A DNA stretch of 63,222 nucleotides from Nitrososphaeraceae archaeon (GTDB taxonomy: Archaea; Thermoproteota; Nitrososphaeria; Nitrososphaerales; Nitrososphaeraceae), in NCBI GenBank assembly GCA_009377575.1, contig WHTU01000015.1:1-63222 (forward strand), given 5' to 3'. A program made the position numbers and the translations under genes. The notes beneath the pieces were generated by a model, which was not told where the DNA came from, searched no databases, and saw nothing but the letters and a program-made list of their open reading frames with translations. Shown here piece by piece: positions 37,978 to 47,539 of this stretch; the stretch's first letter is position 1, and the number at the start of each line of letters is the position of its first letter.

Positions 37978-38388
37978 ATGAGTCAGATAACAGAACCAGT
38001 AGCTCAGCTCCTTAGGAGTAAAAACTTTGCTTACCTGTCAACATTGATGAAGGATGGCTCGCCACAAGTCACTCCTACATGGGTTGATCTTGATGACAAT
38101 GGCAACAGCATTCTGATAAACACGGCCGAAGGAAGGATAAAACAAAAAAATGTTTCAAGAGATCCAAGAGTAGCAATTTCAATATCTGATCAGAACAATC
38201 CATATGACATGGCTACAATTAGAGGAACTGTTACTGAGCAAATTAAAGAGGGTGCTGATGAGCATGCTGACAGGCTTGCAAAGAAGTACTTGGGCCTTGA
38301 CAAGTATCCTTACCGTTCACCAGACGAAAAGAGAGTCATTTTAAAGGTAAAACCAGAAAAGGTATTCCATCAACAGCCACCTCGATAA
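37978..38388 (+). CDS. PPOX-class F420-dependent oxidoreductase
   Basis: A 136-residue split-barrel protein. The start at ATG 37978 (MSQITEPVAQLLRSKNFAYL) matches the family N-terminus; a longer frame to 37924 is rejected. Core motifs are STLMKDGSPQVTPTWVDLDD, INTAEGRIKQKNVSRDPRVA and MATIRGTVTEQIKEGADEHA, all standard for F420-binding PPOX proteins that reduce small organic molecules. The C-terminus RVILKVKPEKVF is complete. Monocistronic. It is closer to the canonical family than the one at 17946-18416. Confidence 0.88.
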   Translation: MSQITEPVAQLLRSKNFAYLSTLMKDGSPQVTPTWVDLDDNGNSILINTAEGRIKQKNVSRDPRVAISISDQNNPYDMATIRGTVTEQIKEGADEHADRLAKKYLGLDKYPYRSPDEKRVILKVKPEKVFHQQPPR

Positions 38389-38607
38389 CAACTGGATAGC
38401 TAAGCAAGTGTGGGCCAACACAAGATCTAGTTTAGAATCACAAATGTGTGTGTGTACATCAATTTAGATCGGTAATGGCGGCCGCCTGCATATCGCAAAT
38501 CCCAGGCACCCTAATGGATTAATTCAAATTATCAGAATTTCACAAGCTATGGATACACAATCATATTAAAGATTAGGTGTAACCAATTTAGAGATACATG
38601 CATCTGA

Positions 38608-39214
38608 TCATTGGATTACAAGTTCGTAAGTCGTACTGTAGTTCCATCCTGATGGAAATGCAAAGGAATCCGTTGAAGCATGATTAGTGGTGGAACTATT
38701 TATATTTCCACTGAAGCTGATCTCATGCCTTCCGAGACTCAGTGGTTTTAAAAATACCCAATTGCCATCGGAAACGGCAGAGGTCGTTGTATTCTCAGGC
38801 AGATCAAGAATATTATTTTCAGGCAATGTAAAATAAAATGGTGGTGATTGTATGCGGTACTTTTCCAATTCTATTTCAGAGATGTCTTGACCATCTATGC
38901 TAAAATGAAGCTGCGTAACCTGGTCCTGAAATGCCTTTGCACACATCCTTAGCTCGTCGACTGTCTGGAGCTGGGGAAATTCAGCAAATGAGCATTCTGA
39001 GTTGAGTATTGGAAGAAGGATTGCTTTGCCAATAGGAACAGCGCACTCCCTAATTTGGTTGAAATAGCTCTTCTTCATCTATCGACTTTGTAGAATTGGT
39101 CAAATAGAGTTCTTTCTGCCCTTGTGTTAATTGAAAAGAAGGATCTAGGCTGGCTGCTGCTGACATACAAATAATTGTACAGAGCATTATGAAAACTATC
39201 TGTTTCGTTCGCAT
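38608..39214 (-). pseudogene. Secreted protein with frameshifted N-terminus
   Basis: ATG 39214 encodes a signal peptide (IVFIMLCTIICMSAAAS) and a short mature start that ends at a stop just past 39060. In another frame, from ATG 39078, the body continues: CAVPIGKAILLPILNSECSF, LRMCAKAFQDQVTQLHFSID, then FTLPENNILDLP and GNWVFLKPLSLGRHEISFSG. Relatives I recall have about 100 more residues, including a Trp-rich segment, before the IPAGKAIL motif. A deletion plus frameshift is the best explanation. The 156-codon body alone could be predicted as a gene. Confidence 0.55.
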
Positions 39215-39256
39215 GTTACCATCTTCTTCAGGGCAGGCAATTTCTCATTCCATCTT

Positions 39257-39868
39257 TCATGTCTCCGTGTTATTGTTCTGCAAGGAGGCTGCGAGTTTCT
39301 TGTTCTCTGCAGCCAGATCGTTGTTCGGATCCATACTCAATACTTTGTCAAAGTATTTTATAGCTTCTTGATAGTTCCCCAGGTCACCTAGAGCCCCACC
39401 CTTATTGACCAGAGCATTAATATTGTCGGGTTGAAGAGATAGCAGCTTGTCGTAATGAGCTATGGCATCTTCATGCTTTCCTAGGACGTCTAAGGCCAGC
39501 CCCTTATCATAAATTGCTCCTGTGTTGTTCAAATCGATAGCTAACACTTGATTATAGTAATGTATAGCTTCAGTAGGGTTACCTTGGGCATAAAGAGATT
39601 CACCTTTCCCCAACAGTTGATCCGTCGTTAGCTCGTTAGGCTGCGCTAGTGATACTAAGGTGTCACATTGCAGTAATAAAATTAAAGTCACTAACAACAA
39701 AATCTTCTGTAAGTGCGTTACAGAAAATCCACCCGCTGGAATTACTTGTTGACAATGAATCATCAAAACAACGATTAACTTGACGAAATAGGCATGCAGT
39801 CTGTCTGAATCTGCATCATCTGTAAAACTAGCACTCTTATTCATCGTCATCTGAATCGTCATGATCAC
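39257..39868 (-). CDS. TPR-repeat protein with N-terminal anchor
   Basis: A protein of up to 203 residues. A hydrophobic segment (about residues 55-75, ILLLVTLILLLQCDTLVSL) would act as anchor or signal. Three tetratricopeptide repeats follow: GESLYAQGNPTEAIHYYNQV, GLALDVLGKHEDAIAHYDKL and GGALGDLGNYQEAIKYFDKV, each with the W/L-G-Y-A-F-A-P type pattern. TPRs mediate protein-protein contact, here likely on the outer face. The start is uncertain; ATG at 39760 gives a shorter leader. It lies just upstream of, and reads toward, the pseudogene ending at 38608. Confidence 0.8.
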   Translation of the reverse strand: MIMTIQMTMNKSASFTDDADSDRLHAYFVKLIVVLMIHCQQVIPAGGFSVTHLQKILLLVTLILLLQCDTLVSLAQPNELTTDQLLGKGESLYAQGNPTEAIHYYNQVLAIDLNNTGAIYDKGLALDVLGKHEDAIAHYDKLLSLQPDNINALVNKGGALGDLGNYQEAIKYFDKVLSMDPNNDLAAENKKLAASLQNNNTET

Positions 39869-40036
39869 CTAGCCAGAATATTAACGACTTATTTATTTGA
39901 TTCCGTGACACAAATAGTAAGCCTGCCGAACACAATGATATACTTCAGATCTGGTATTTCTTTATTATTTATTCGTTCCTTCCTTAGTAGGTATAACTCT
40001 GAACCCTGCTATACCCATTGAATTAGACCAGTCGCC

Positions 40037-40420
40037 TCAGGGAAATGGAATCACTATGGGTCCCTCACCATCGTTGTCCTCGCCATAACCCTCACATATA
40101 TCGCCTGCATCCATTTTATCCTTCTCTCCTTCGCTCTGTTCACCTGCGTCTGGAGTAAGACTTTGGCTATTCCTGGTCACTGAATCGTCATCATTATTGT
40201 CGGAGCCATCATTATTGTTTTCATTGGACTTGGTGGTATCCGGATTTACATCTGACGCTCGCCCGCTAAGATCCTCATCTGTTGAAGAGATATCAGGAAG
40301 TATCAACCTGCCTCGTACTAGTACTTTTGCACTTACGAAAAATCTTTGTTCTTTGAGCTCCAGCAATGCGCTCTGAATTTTTCTTAAGACATAGGGAGCC
40401 CCATTTGAGTACGTAAGCAC
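40037..40420 (-). CDS. Acidic low-complexity protein ending in IPFP
   Basis: A frame of 127 residues with a mixed N-terminus (1-45) and a long disordered Asp/Asn/Ser-rich tail (SDVNPDTTKSNENNNDGSDN) that ends CEGYGEDND, then IVIPFP. A separate gene at 52385-52726 has the same kind of acidic tail and also ends VIPFP, so the end motif may be meaningful. No signal peptide is visible; the true start may be lost or different. Real coding is likely from the composition, but function is unknown. Confidence 0.45.
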   Translation of the reverse strand: MLTYSNGAPYVLRKIQSALLELKEQRFFVSAKVLVRGRLILPDISSTDEDLSGRASDVNPDTTKSNENNNDGSDNNDDDSVTRNSQSLTPDAGEQSEGEKDKMDAGDICEGYGEDNDGEGPIVIPFP

Positions 40421-41168
40421 CTTCCTTGAGTTATTATGATGCCGAGTTGTCTGTTAAGCTCCGATTATTGCATGGCAATTCGGCCGGTAGTTCGCATTCA
40501 TAGACTTAAAGGTGGGTAATTTGGGTTTAAAGAATACACATAATCAGCCTTCATGATTATTAAATTGGTTATATCCTGCTATAAAATATGCAATAAATGC
40601 AATATTTGCGTATAGTCATTAAAATTTACCATTTAGAGAATAGTATTTGCTGATTAAGTTTAATTGCCAAACTTTAGATAATACCCTAAAATCCAATGGA
40701 CAGAGGTCCACTCGTGTAATAAGCTGGACCGCGTTAGCATGATTTCCTAGACGAATACACGAGTAGGGTTTCGCTAGAATTTCCCCTTTGTTCAGGCCTC
40801 TTCCATTGGCAACTATAACTGCACGTTTGATAACGCTGTGATGATCATTGCTTTCCTGCTTTGGTGAACTACAGATCATTTTGCAAGTCTGAGCCGGCAT
40901 GTTGAATTTACCTTTTTTCAGATTTAAACGGGTCTGAACATCAAGGGATACCGCCTAAAGCGAAATAAGACTTAGACTGAATTCATTCACTGAATTTACC
41001 GCCTAGTGAAGGTAACGCTGCCCCAGTCAAATAAGTAATAGAATAATTTATCCTCATCTTGTCTCCTATTATCGTCGGTGCAGGACAAACAAATATCATT
41101 ATGAAAGCAAATTCTATATTTTGACGGCATAAAAGGTTATTAGACGTAATGAAGCCACTATACGGAGA
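40421..41168. other. Gene-poor stretch
   Basis: A 93-codon minus frame (40619-40900) is present but unconvincing, with mixed composition and no domain. No repeat or RNA recognised. Confidence 0.3.
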
Positions 41169-41897
41169 ATGTCGAACATTGGTATAACGCGTTCAGGTTT
41201 AACAACATGCAAAATTTTATTCAGTGCCTTATTGCTCTCAGCAATTGTGGGAGGATACAATGCTGCCAATCCAGCAAGCGCGCAACAGGTGCAGCAGCAG
41301 GGAACCGTTGTTGAATCAGCAAACGGAACAACAGCAAACGAAAGCTCCACCTCACTCCCATCCCCACAGTTGCTGTCTCAATCACAGGGGCAGGGACAAC
41401 AGAGTACCAATAGGACACTTTTGGCCTCCGAAATAGAACCTAAGCTAAATGAGTATTTCGTCTGGAGTGGCCTTGTTTCATCAAATATAGACGGGTTGCC
41501 ATTACCAGAAGATGATGCACAGTCCGCTGTCCTACTTCCATTGCGTGGAGATGATGCCTTGTATTCTGGAACGTTGACTTTCCAGTCTAACTCGCCAGTT
41601 GACGTAGTTGTTTGGAACCAGGCGGCACCAGGCAATGATACTGCCATACCAGAAGATTTCGGTGACACCTTAGATTTTGGGAGCATTATGAATAAGACTG
41701 TTATTCCGATAGTGATAGCATCCGGTACGTCAGGCTCAGTACCGTTCGTAGGCAATACACTGGAATTAATCGGAGATGATGAGGAGTCATTTGCTGCAAC
41801 TTACGCAGTAAATGCCATTGCGGAACAACCGGAGCTCGTTAGTGATTTGACAAGCCTCGGTAATTTTACTACTTCTGAAGAAGGAGAAGAAGAATAG
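41169..41897 (+). CDS. Secreted acidic protein, first of a tandem paralog pair
   Basis: A 242-residue secreted protein. Signal peptide at 13-40 (ILFSALLLSAIVGGYNAANP), then a Gln/Ser/Thr-rich linker to about residue 95. The domain contains SAVLLPLRGDDALYSGTLTF, SPVDVVVWNQAAPGNDTAIP and GTSGSVPFVGNTLELIGDDE, and the chain ends in an acidic EEGEEE. The paralog at 42093-42833 has the same order (HSAIILPIRDDKAIYSGIIT, PGNRTAIPEQFG, SGSMPFTGNAIGF, EEEEIEED). I know no function for the family; a beta-sandwich surface domain is likely. Confidence 0.75.
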   Translation: MSNIGITRSGLTTCKILFSALLLSAIVGGYNAANPASAQQVQQQGTVVESANGTTANESSTSLPSPQLLSQSQGQGQQSTNRTLLASEIEPKLNEYFVWSGLVSSNIDGLPLPEDDAQSAVLLPLRGDDALYSGTLTFQSNSPVDVVVWNQAAPGNDTAIPEDFGDTLDFGSIMNKTVIPIVIASGTSGSVPFVGNTLELIGDDEESFAATYAVNAIAEQPELVSDLTSLGNFTTSEEGEEE

Positions 41898-42092
41898 GAA
41901 GTAGATTGAGGTTAGTTCAAGTAGAGTGTGTGTGTTGTAGCTCTGTTGAATTCTGCCTGCTATAACTGAGAACTCCCGAGTTCAAACCTAAATCCTAAAC
42001 GCCTTTTATCCTTCTCCTTTTGATAAATATCTAAGATAATCACGTACGGTACTTCAAAAAAAGTTAAATTAAGCGATGAAAGCTGTGAATTG

Positions 42093-42833
42093 ATGTTGGA
42101 ACACAATAAAGGGATGAAATATGTTGCTATGCCTTCAACTGTGACTTTGTGCCTTGCCCTGGCACTGGCAGTGGCTATCATTATCAGTGCCTCTTCAGTC
42201 CAAGAACCACTTAAAGTGGTACAAGCGCAAGTTCAACAGCAACAGCAACAGCCACCGCAAGAGACATTTTTCGAATCGGCTATTCGAACCGCGAACGAGA
42301 CATCCGGTAATCAAGGACAACAACAACAACAACAGCAAGACGCTGTGACAGATCCAGCATTAAATGCTGATTTTGTGCAGCAAGGACAAATGTCTTCTCA
42401 ACCTGTCCAACTCAGAGAGGGAGGACAGCCTCACTCGGCAATTATCCTGCCAATAAGAGATGACAAAGCAATCTACTCCGGCATTATAACCCATCAAGCT
42501 TCAAAGCCTGTGGATTCAATCGTGCTAAATCTTTTGAACCCAGGTAATAGGACAGCAATTCCAGAACAATTTGGTGATTTGGATGATATTGTAAGATTAA
42601 ATGGACAGCTCGTTTCAATCAATGAGATTGGATCTGGTGAATCTGGTTCAATGCCATTTACAGGTAATGCCATTGGATTCATTTCAGATGAAGATGACCC
42701 GTTCATAGTTACTTACACACTAACGGCAGTGCCTGAAAATGCAAGAATAGTCAATGACATTACGAGTATACTTGGGTTTAATGCGTCGTCGTCCTCAGAT
42801 CAGGTAGAAGAAGAAGAAATAGAAGAAGATTAG
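42093..42833 (+). CDS. Secreted acidic protein, second of the tandem pair
   Basis: A 246-residue paralog of the preceding gene, about 195 bp downstream. The signal peptide covers about residues 15-35 (LCLALALAVAIIISASS). A Gln-rich tract encoded by CAA/CAG repeats lies around 45-85, then the conserved domain and a Glu-rich C-terminus. ATG 42093 is taken; ATG 42114 is an alternative with AAGGG just before it. The domain is conserved while the linker diverges, which suggests selection on the domain. Probably surface exposed. Confidence 0.75.
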   Translation: MLEHNKGMKYVAMPSTVTLCLALALAVAIIISASSVQEPLKVVQAQVQQQQQQPPQETFFESAIRTANETSGNQGQQQQQQQDAVTDPALNADFVQQGQMSSQPVQLREGGQPHSAIILPIRDDKAIYSGIITHQASKPVDSIVLNLLNPGNRTAIPEQFGDLDDIVRLNGQLVSINEIGSGESGSMPFTGNAIGFISDEDDPFIVTYTLTAVPENARIVNDITSILGFNASSSSDQVEEEEIEED

Positions 42834-43267
42834 GAAGGAGGAGAATGAGAAGAAGAGCAATAGTAGGAGGCTAATCGTAAAGCCTAAAGATCTGGTAAAT
42901 TAGAGTATTCAAATGCATAAAAACACACTTTATGTAAAACAACGCCTCTAAAAATATATTGCCCAGATTATAAGAGATTAATTGCAGATGGGCCCCAGGC
43001 CTAATCTGGCTATTAGTTTTTTCAAGTCGTATGCCAGTAGTTACCATCGATAAGTACATTTTTTGATTAGAATATCCATAATTTAAATATGCGACATCTA
43101 TTGCAGCCGCTCACGATATTGGAATCCTTCATTCTTCCGCGATCTAGTCATGTTATAAGATTAGATTACCATAACCTACAAATACTAAAGTATATAGTGT
43201 TGTGATAGCCAAATTGACCTAATCACGTATTACCTGTTTTTTTGACTATATACTAGGACTAAAAAAT
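42834..43267. other. Spacer, no gene seen
   Basis: Purine-rich start (GGAGGAG... near 42836), otherwise AT-rich and without open frames of interest. Confidence 0.35.
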
Positions 43268-43471
43268 ATGCCACGGTATAAAGTTTGCAGATGTAATGAG
43301 GAGATAACCAAGTCTAACAGATTTGAATTTAAGATAGAAGATTCAAAAATAGAGCTTCGATGCCACAGATGTACAGGTCTGGTTGCATGGTTGAACGTGT
43401 CTCCTAAGGCGAACAAGATTATGCCATCCAAACGCGCATGGTCTCACGAAGAACGTCTGGCTATGCGCTAG
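43268..43471 (+). CDS. Small zinc-ribbon-like protein
   Basis: A 67-residue protein with CRC near the start (VCRCNEE) and CHRC in the middle, four to five cysteines that can hold one zinc. Polar strands (FEFKIEDSKIELRCHRC) fit a ribbon fold, and the C-terminus is basic (MPSKRAWSHEERLAM). Cytoplasmic. This is a typical thaumarchaeal mini-protein without known role. It starts at ATG 43268 after an AT-rich region. Confidence 0.6.
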   Translation: MPRYKVCRCNEEITKSNRFEFKIEDSKIELRCHRCTGLVAWLNVSPKANKIMPSKRAWSHEERLAMR

Positions 43472-44144
43472 CCTTTTTTTCTATCAGAGAAATCGTCGAC
43501 TAAGTAAAGACCTTATTTGACGTGATGAATTTGAGGATAACCAAGGCGCTTGTTCTTAAGGGGGGAAACGTAGAGCACAAACTAAAAATTTTATGATTGT
43601 GGCCGCACAGCAATGATAACGATGTTAGGCGGAGTAGTAACGACACTTGCAATACAGGACAGAATGTTCACCAAAAAAAGAATAACAAGAAGAGCCGAGT
43701 AATCCCATTTAACGATGATTGAGGTAGAGGATAATATCCATCTAATGTATTTTGTCAGAATCTATATCACGTATATACTCTGGCAGAAATAACGTAATAA
43801 ACACAATTTGAGCACAATGATGCAATGATCCTTGGCTACTAAAACCAAAACCATAGGCTAAAAAAGAGAAGATGGTAAATTAATAATCACCTTAGTTTAT
43901 CCCCACTATTATAATATTGACAGTCGAAAATTTGTGATGTAAAAGAAAACGCATTTTATGCATTGGTTATGGCATTAATCTGTAGATTGTCGACAGTCGT
44001 CAGGATCAAACGACTGGGTATTAGAAGAACACTTGGCTGTGTTTGGTATCTCACTATTTCTAACAGAACAAATATCAGATTTAACGAAGAGCCCGAATTT
44101 GCTTAATCCAGATAAACCGAACATTCATTCAAGTTAACAGAAGT
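43472..44144. other. Gene-poor stretch with a tiny hydrophobic ORF
   Basis: ATG 43613 to TAA 43702 encodes 29 residues (MITMLGGVVTTLAIQDRMFT and a basic end), possibly a membrane peptide or gene tail. No other signal. Confidence 0.25.
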
Positions 44145-44387
44145 ATGAACACCAAATATATTGTAATTGTGGCAGCAATGACAGCAATGCTGATCGGCGC
44201 GACCGCACTCGCAACAACGGACAGTGCTTTTGCAGGCAAGAAGAGAGAGTACAACCAAGCAACATCACAGGCTAATGCTTGCGGAAATGGAGAACTCCCA
44301 TTGAATGTATTCTGTCAAAACATTGGCTCGCAAGTACAAGGCGACGAAAACGGCGTAGGGATAGCAGGTCAACAAAGCTCTCCGTAA
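44145..44387 (+). CDS. Small secreted protein, paralog 1
   Basis: An 80-residue secreted protein: signal peptide (MNTKYIVIVAAMTAMLIGAT to SAFA) and a 50-residue mature part with NQATSQANACGNGELPLNVF, CQNIGSQVQGDEN and a Gln/Ser end. Two cysteines probably pair. A close paralog lies at 46203-46469 in the opposite orientation. Such tiny secreted proteins are abundant in Nitrososphaerales and have no known function. Confidence 0.75.
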   Translation: MNTKYIVIVAAMTAMLIGATALATTDSAFAGKKREYNQATSQANACGNGELPLNVFCQNIGSQVQGDENGVGIAGQQSSP

Positions 44388-44734
44388 AAGCAACTACGAC
44401 TTCTCTTTTCTTTCTTTCTTTGAATGTCTGCGCTTTTGATCTCCTATTTAATGGAATCAATAGAATATCCAAAAATCTCTTGGATTCCATTGTTATGATT
44501 GAGCAGTACGGATGGCCATAAATAAATTAGGCCACTAAAGACAAGTGTGTATAAACCTGATTTTGAAGCAGCAGCAGCAGAAGAAGAAGAAGCAGCGATA
44601 CATAATACAATGTGAGACACAATGATGTTAAAGAAGGTTGGTGTAACCTCATTCGTCCGTGAAATACCGCTGACATATTTCGTGTACAAATCCAAAGGCT
44701 CTTGTAAATACTAGATATTCATCGACTTTTCAGA
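44388..44734. other. Spacer, no intact gene
   Basis: Contains an AGCAGCAGCAGAAGAAGAAGAAG-like purine triplet tract near 44570-44595. No gene recognised. Confidence 0.3.
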
Positions 44735-45804
44735 TTGGGGGACACTAGATTTGAATCTAAGCTTAGCACAAGTGGTCATAATAGTATTCAGGCTGGTCTA
44801 GGGGATAAGTTCACTCCATGTGCCGTTATTGTAGTCGTCATTTCATTGTGTGTCATTGTGTCAATACCTTCCCATGACGGTTTTTCTGATGGTAGTTTTA
44901 TAATTAGCTCTGTTTCTGCTGATTTAGAGGAGATGCATGGTGATGATGATATTCTGGAAAACCGCATGATAATTCCGTTTCATAGTGGTGGCATAAAGCA
45001 GGCTGACACATCATCATCACCATCATCATCATCATAGTCCCAAACTAGTGCGACCGGTGCGGCAGATGGAAAAACTTACCTGATCAAGTCAACTCAAGTC
45101 AGATTAAGAGTAGCTCCCCCTTCTTCTGGCTATCATCCTGTAACTCTAAGGGCTATATGCAGTCCCCTTACGATTGGAAAAATGTAGAGATAACTGGTCG
45201 CTCCCTTGTCTCTGGTTACACTGATTCAACTACAAATGGAGCCGCACATATAGAGCTGGTAGCGAGAGGGGGTACTCATACCAGCAGGCTGCCATGTAAA
45301 GGTACGGGATATCATGCCAATTTGTATGTAACTGGTAGAAGTAAATTTGAAAAAGAATTGGAGCACACTGCTGGATATGCTACAAATAATCCTCAGAAGA
45401 CGGGTGCAGTTTCTCCATTGAAGGGAAAATGGATTGGCTTTAAGCAAGCCATTCATACAGTTCCCTCAGGAATGAAGGTAGAGCAGTGGTACCAGGAATA
45501 CGTCAATGGACAATGGACGAGTTGGAAAAAAATCTTTGAATATCCAGATAAAGGGAGTTGGGGAGGTGGTAACCCTAAATATGGCGGCACGTCTCCTTAT
45601 GGCACTAGTTACAAGTTGATATCATGGGGAGGACCGCTTGTATTCTTTAGGTGGGACAATATCGATAAGATGTATATAAAGCATCTGAGCATCAGAGATT
45701 TCACCAAGCTGAAATCTGATGGAATGAAGAATCGTTTCTCTACACTCTATTTTACTGGTATCAATATCTGTTGTTATTTCCACATACTGAAAATGGAGTG
45801 TTAA
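44735..45804 (+). pseudogene. Secreted jelly-roll-like protein, interrupted and frameshifted
   Basis: The first frame (44735) includes a hydrophobic segment (AVIVVVISLCVIVSIP), an Asp-rich part and a Ser run, then TAG near 45035, and continues in frame as GKTYLIKSTQVRLRVAPPSS. At about 45140 the reading shifts to the 45157 frame: YDWKNVEITGRSLVSGY, AHIELVARGGTHTS, KGKWIGFKQAIHTVPSG and GGPLVFFRWDNIDKMYIKHL. The second part matches a family of extracellular concanavalin-like, probably polysaccharide-interacting, proteins. One nonsense codon and one frameshift disrupt it. The last 35 residues look aberrant. Confidence 0.55.
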
Positions 45805-46202
45805 CTTAACCCGGCTACAGGCTTTAAATGATTTTCGCCTCACAATGGACACAATTGAAGAGATTCAGAGCAACTGACCATATCTGCTAGGGGAATGTCA
45901 AAAAAACCGGCATCAATTACGCAAGGCAGAAAATGCAATAGAGCGTTTAAAGATGGAGTAATTTAATCTAAAACTGAACAGGCAAGCACGGATAAACGGG
46001 TATCTCTTTCAATAACTGGTTCTTTGCTATGAGTCGAGCGCACGACAGTAGGGTCTCTCTTTAGCCTTGATATTTCCTAGCCGTTCTACGCTTGTTTGAT
46101 ATTAAATGGAGGATTAATCGCATTATATATAATGATATAGATATAGCTTGTATAAATAAAAGGGAAAGTTACGTTCAGTATTTCGGAGGATTCTTTGATA
46201 TG
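45805..46202. other. Spacer, no gene seen
   Basis: Region between the jelly-roll relic and the paralogous small secreted gene. No recognisable features. Confidence 0.35.
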
Positions 46203-46469
46203 TTACTTATCCCCGTTATCGTCGTCGCCGATCGATGGAAATGCTTGGACACCTGCCAATGAGGCTACGTTTTCGTCACCTTGAATCTGTGACCCGACGT
46301 TCTGACATCCAACGTTCAACGGTAGTTCTCCATTTCCGCAAGCATTTGCTTGTGAGGTCGCTTGGTTCTTATCGTATTTGGTTGCAAAAGCACTATCAGT
46401 TGTTATTGCTGTTGCTCCCACTAATGTTGCTGCTATTACAGCCACCATTGCAATATATTTGAAGTTCAT
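46203..46469 (-). CDS. Small secreted protein, paralog 2
   Basis: An 88-residue secreted protein very similar to the one at 44145-44387: the signal peptide (MNFKYIAMVAVIAATLVGAT) and the NQATSQANACGNGELPLNVG motif are shared, as are CQNVGSQIQGDEN. It has a longer acidic tail (IGDDDNGDK). It is inverted relative to its paralog, with the jelly-roll relic between. Duplication followed by inversion is likely. Confidence 0.75.
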   Translation of the reverse strand: MNFKYIAMVAVIAATLVGATAITTDSAFATKYDKNQATSQANACGNGELPLNVGCQNVGSQIQGDENVASLAGVQAFPSIGDDDNGDK

Positions 46470-47123
46470 GTTTCTGTTAGTTTGTGAGTGTTTTTTGCTT
46501 ATGTGAGTTAAGCAAAATCAGGCGATTACTTAAATCTGATATTTATTCTATTAGAACGATATCAAGACAAACTAATGGTTTTAGTACCTTTTGTAATCTA
46601 ACATTTGAATGTAGTTTTGTGGTACGAAAGTCTGTAGTTTGTCATAAATAGAACATGTGTGTTTGAAGAGTCACAGACTGAAGAATAGACGATCCAACAG
46701 AGTCATTCATACATGTATATGTGTGATGGGGACTTATGGTATTCATTTCTTCCCCATCACCATATCCATGTAAATAAGACTTTAATAGTTTGAATATCAT
46801 ATATTGACACTTCAAACATAAGGGACAGCCATACTCTACTTGCCTCGTTATCGTCGTTCTACCTTTTTACATTAGATTAAATTTCACATCCTGCTTAGAA
46901 TGCACAAATATATGTCATAACCTCTTTCGCTAGATTACGGACCTCAGCGATTTTCGTGATACTTCGTCTCCCACTTCATCTTCAAACAACTAGAGGAATG
47001 TAAACTTCTAGAATATTTTGAAGATGCATATCTTATCATGAGCTCAAGGGGAGCTTATCATTTAGTTAGACAAAATCAGTTAGCATATATTTATTATTTA
47101 ATTTTAGTTAAAATGAAGAAGGA
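46470..47123. other. Gene-free stretch holding a long hairpin
   Basis: No gene. The main feature is the inverted repeat at 46711-46771, described separately. Confidence 0.35.
46711..46771. repeat. Long imperfect inverted repeat (hairpin)
   Basis: The arms 46711-46732 and 46751-46771 pair along about 20 bp. The inner ten bases are perfect (GTGATGGGGA with TCCCCATCAC) and the outer ACATG and ATATG words are also mirrored, around an 18-nt loop. No T-run follows, so it is not a plain terminator. It could be a structured RNA, a protein site or a remnant of a mobile hairpin. Confidence 0.5.
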
Positions 47124-47354
47124 ATGTCAGATCATGACAAGAAAAAATTGTAGTTGACAGCCTATCCATTGAATGGAAGAAGTTTGCAATTGAAACGTTT
47201 AGATCATCTATTAATAAATTCATGCATGAGCAACGCTTATCGGGACATAAATAATCTTATTTCAGAAATCCATAGGCAAATAAAAAACTTGTAGGATCAT
47301 TCTAGTGTGGATGAAGCCATAGATGCGTTTGTAATTAGGATTTGGACATTTTAG
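47124..47354 (+). pseudogene. Frameshifted small helical protein
   Basis: ATG 47124 reads MSDHDKKK and hits a stop at a six-A run. One base later, the text continues IVVDSLSIEWKKFAIETFRS and INKFMHEQ. A further shift gives NAYRDINNLISEIHRQIKNL, a stop, then DHSSVDEAIDAFVIRIW. Together they make a helical soluble protein of about 75 residues. The family is not recognised. Three lesions show a dead gene. Confidence 0.4.
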
Positions 47355-47539
47355 GTATTATTATCACAAAATTAGTGAATTATCTACATCATAATGCCTC
47401 AGCTAAATTCTTCGCATATAATTGAATAAGTAGAAGTTCATCGTCTATCTAGGTCGAATTTCTATTTTCTTCAATCATAAAGCGCAATGTCATTCTATAC
47501 CGATAAACAATAAAAAATAGGCCCGTTTTATTGTTTTAT

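Noticed and set aside
40619-40900. 93-codon minus-strand frame
   Set aside because: Mixed composition with no domain, start signal or conserved pattern.
41378-41755. 125-codon minus-strand frame
   Set aside because: Shadow of the secreted gene at 41169-41897 on the opposite strand.
45080-45110. AAGTCAACTCAAGTCAGATT resembling the 11-bp repeat units
   Set aside because: Spacing is 10 bp, only two units, and it lies inside coding-like sequence of a pseudogene.
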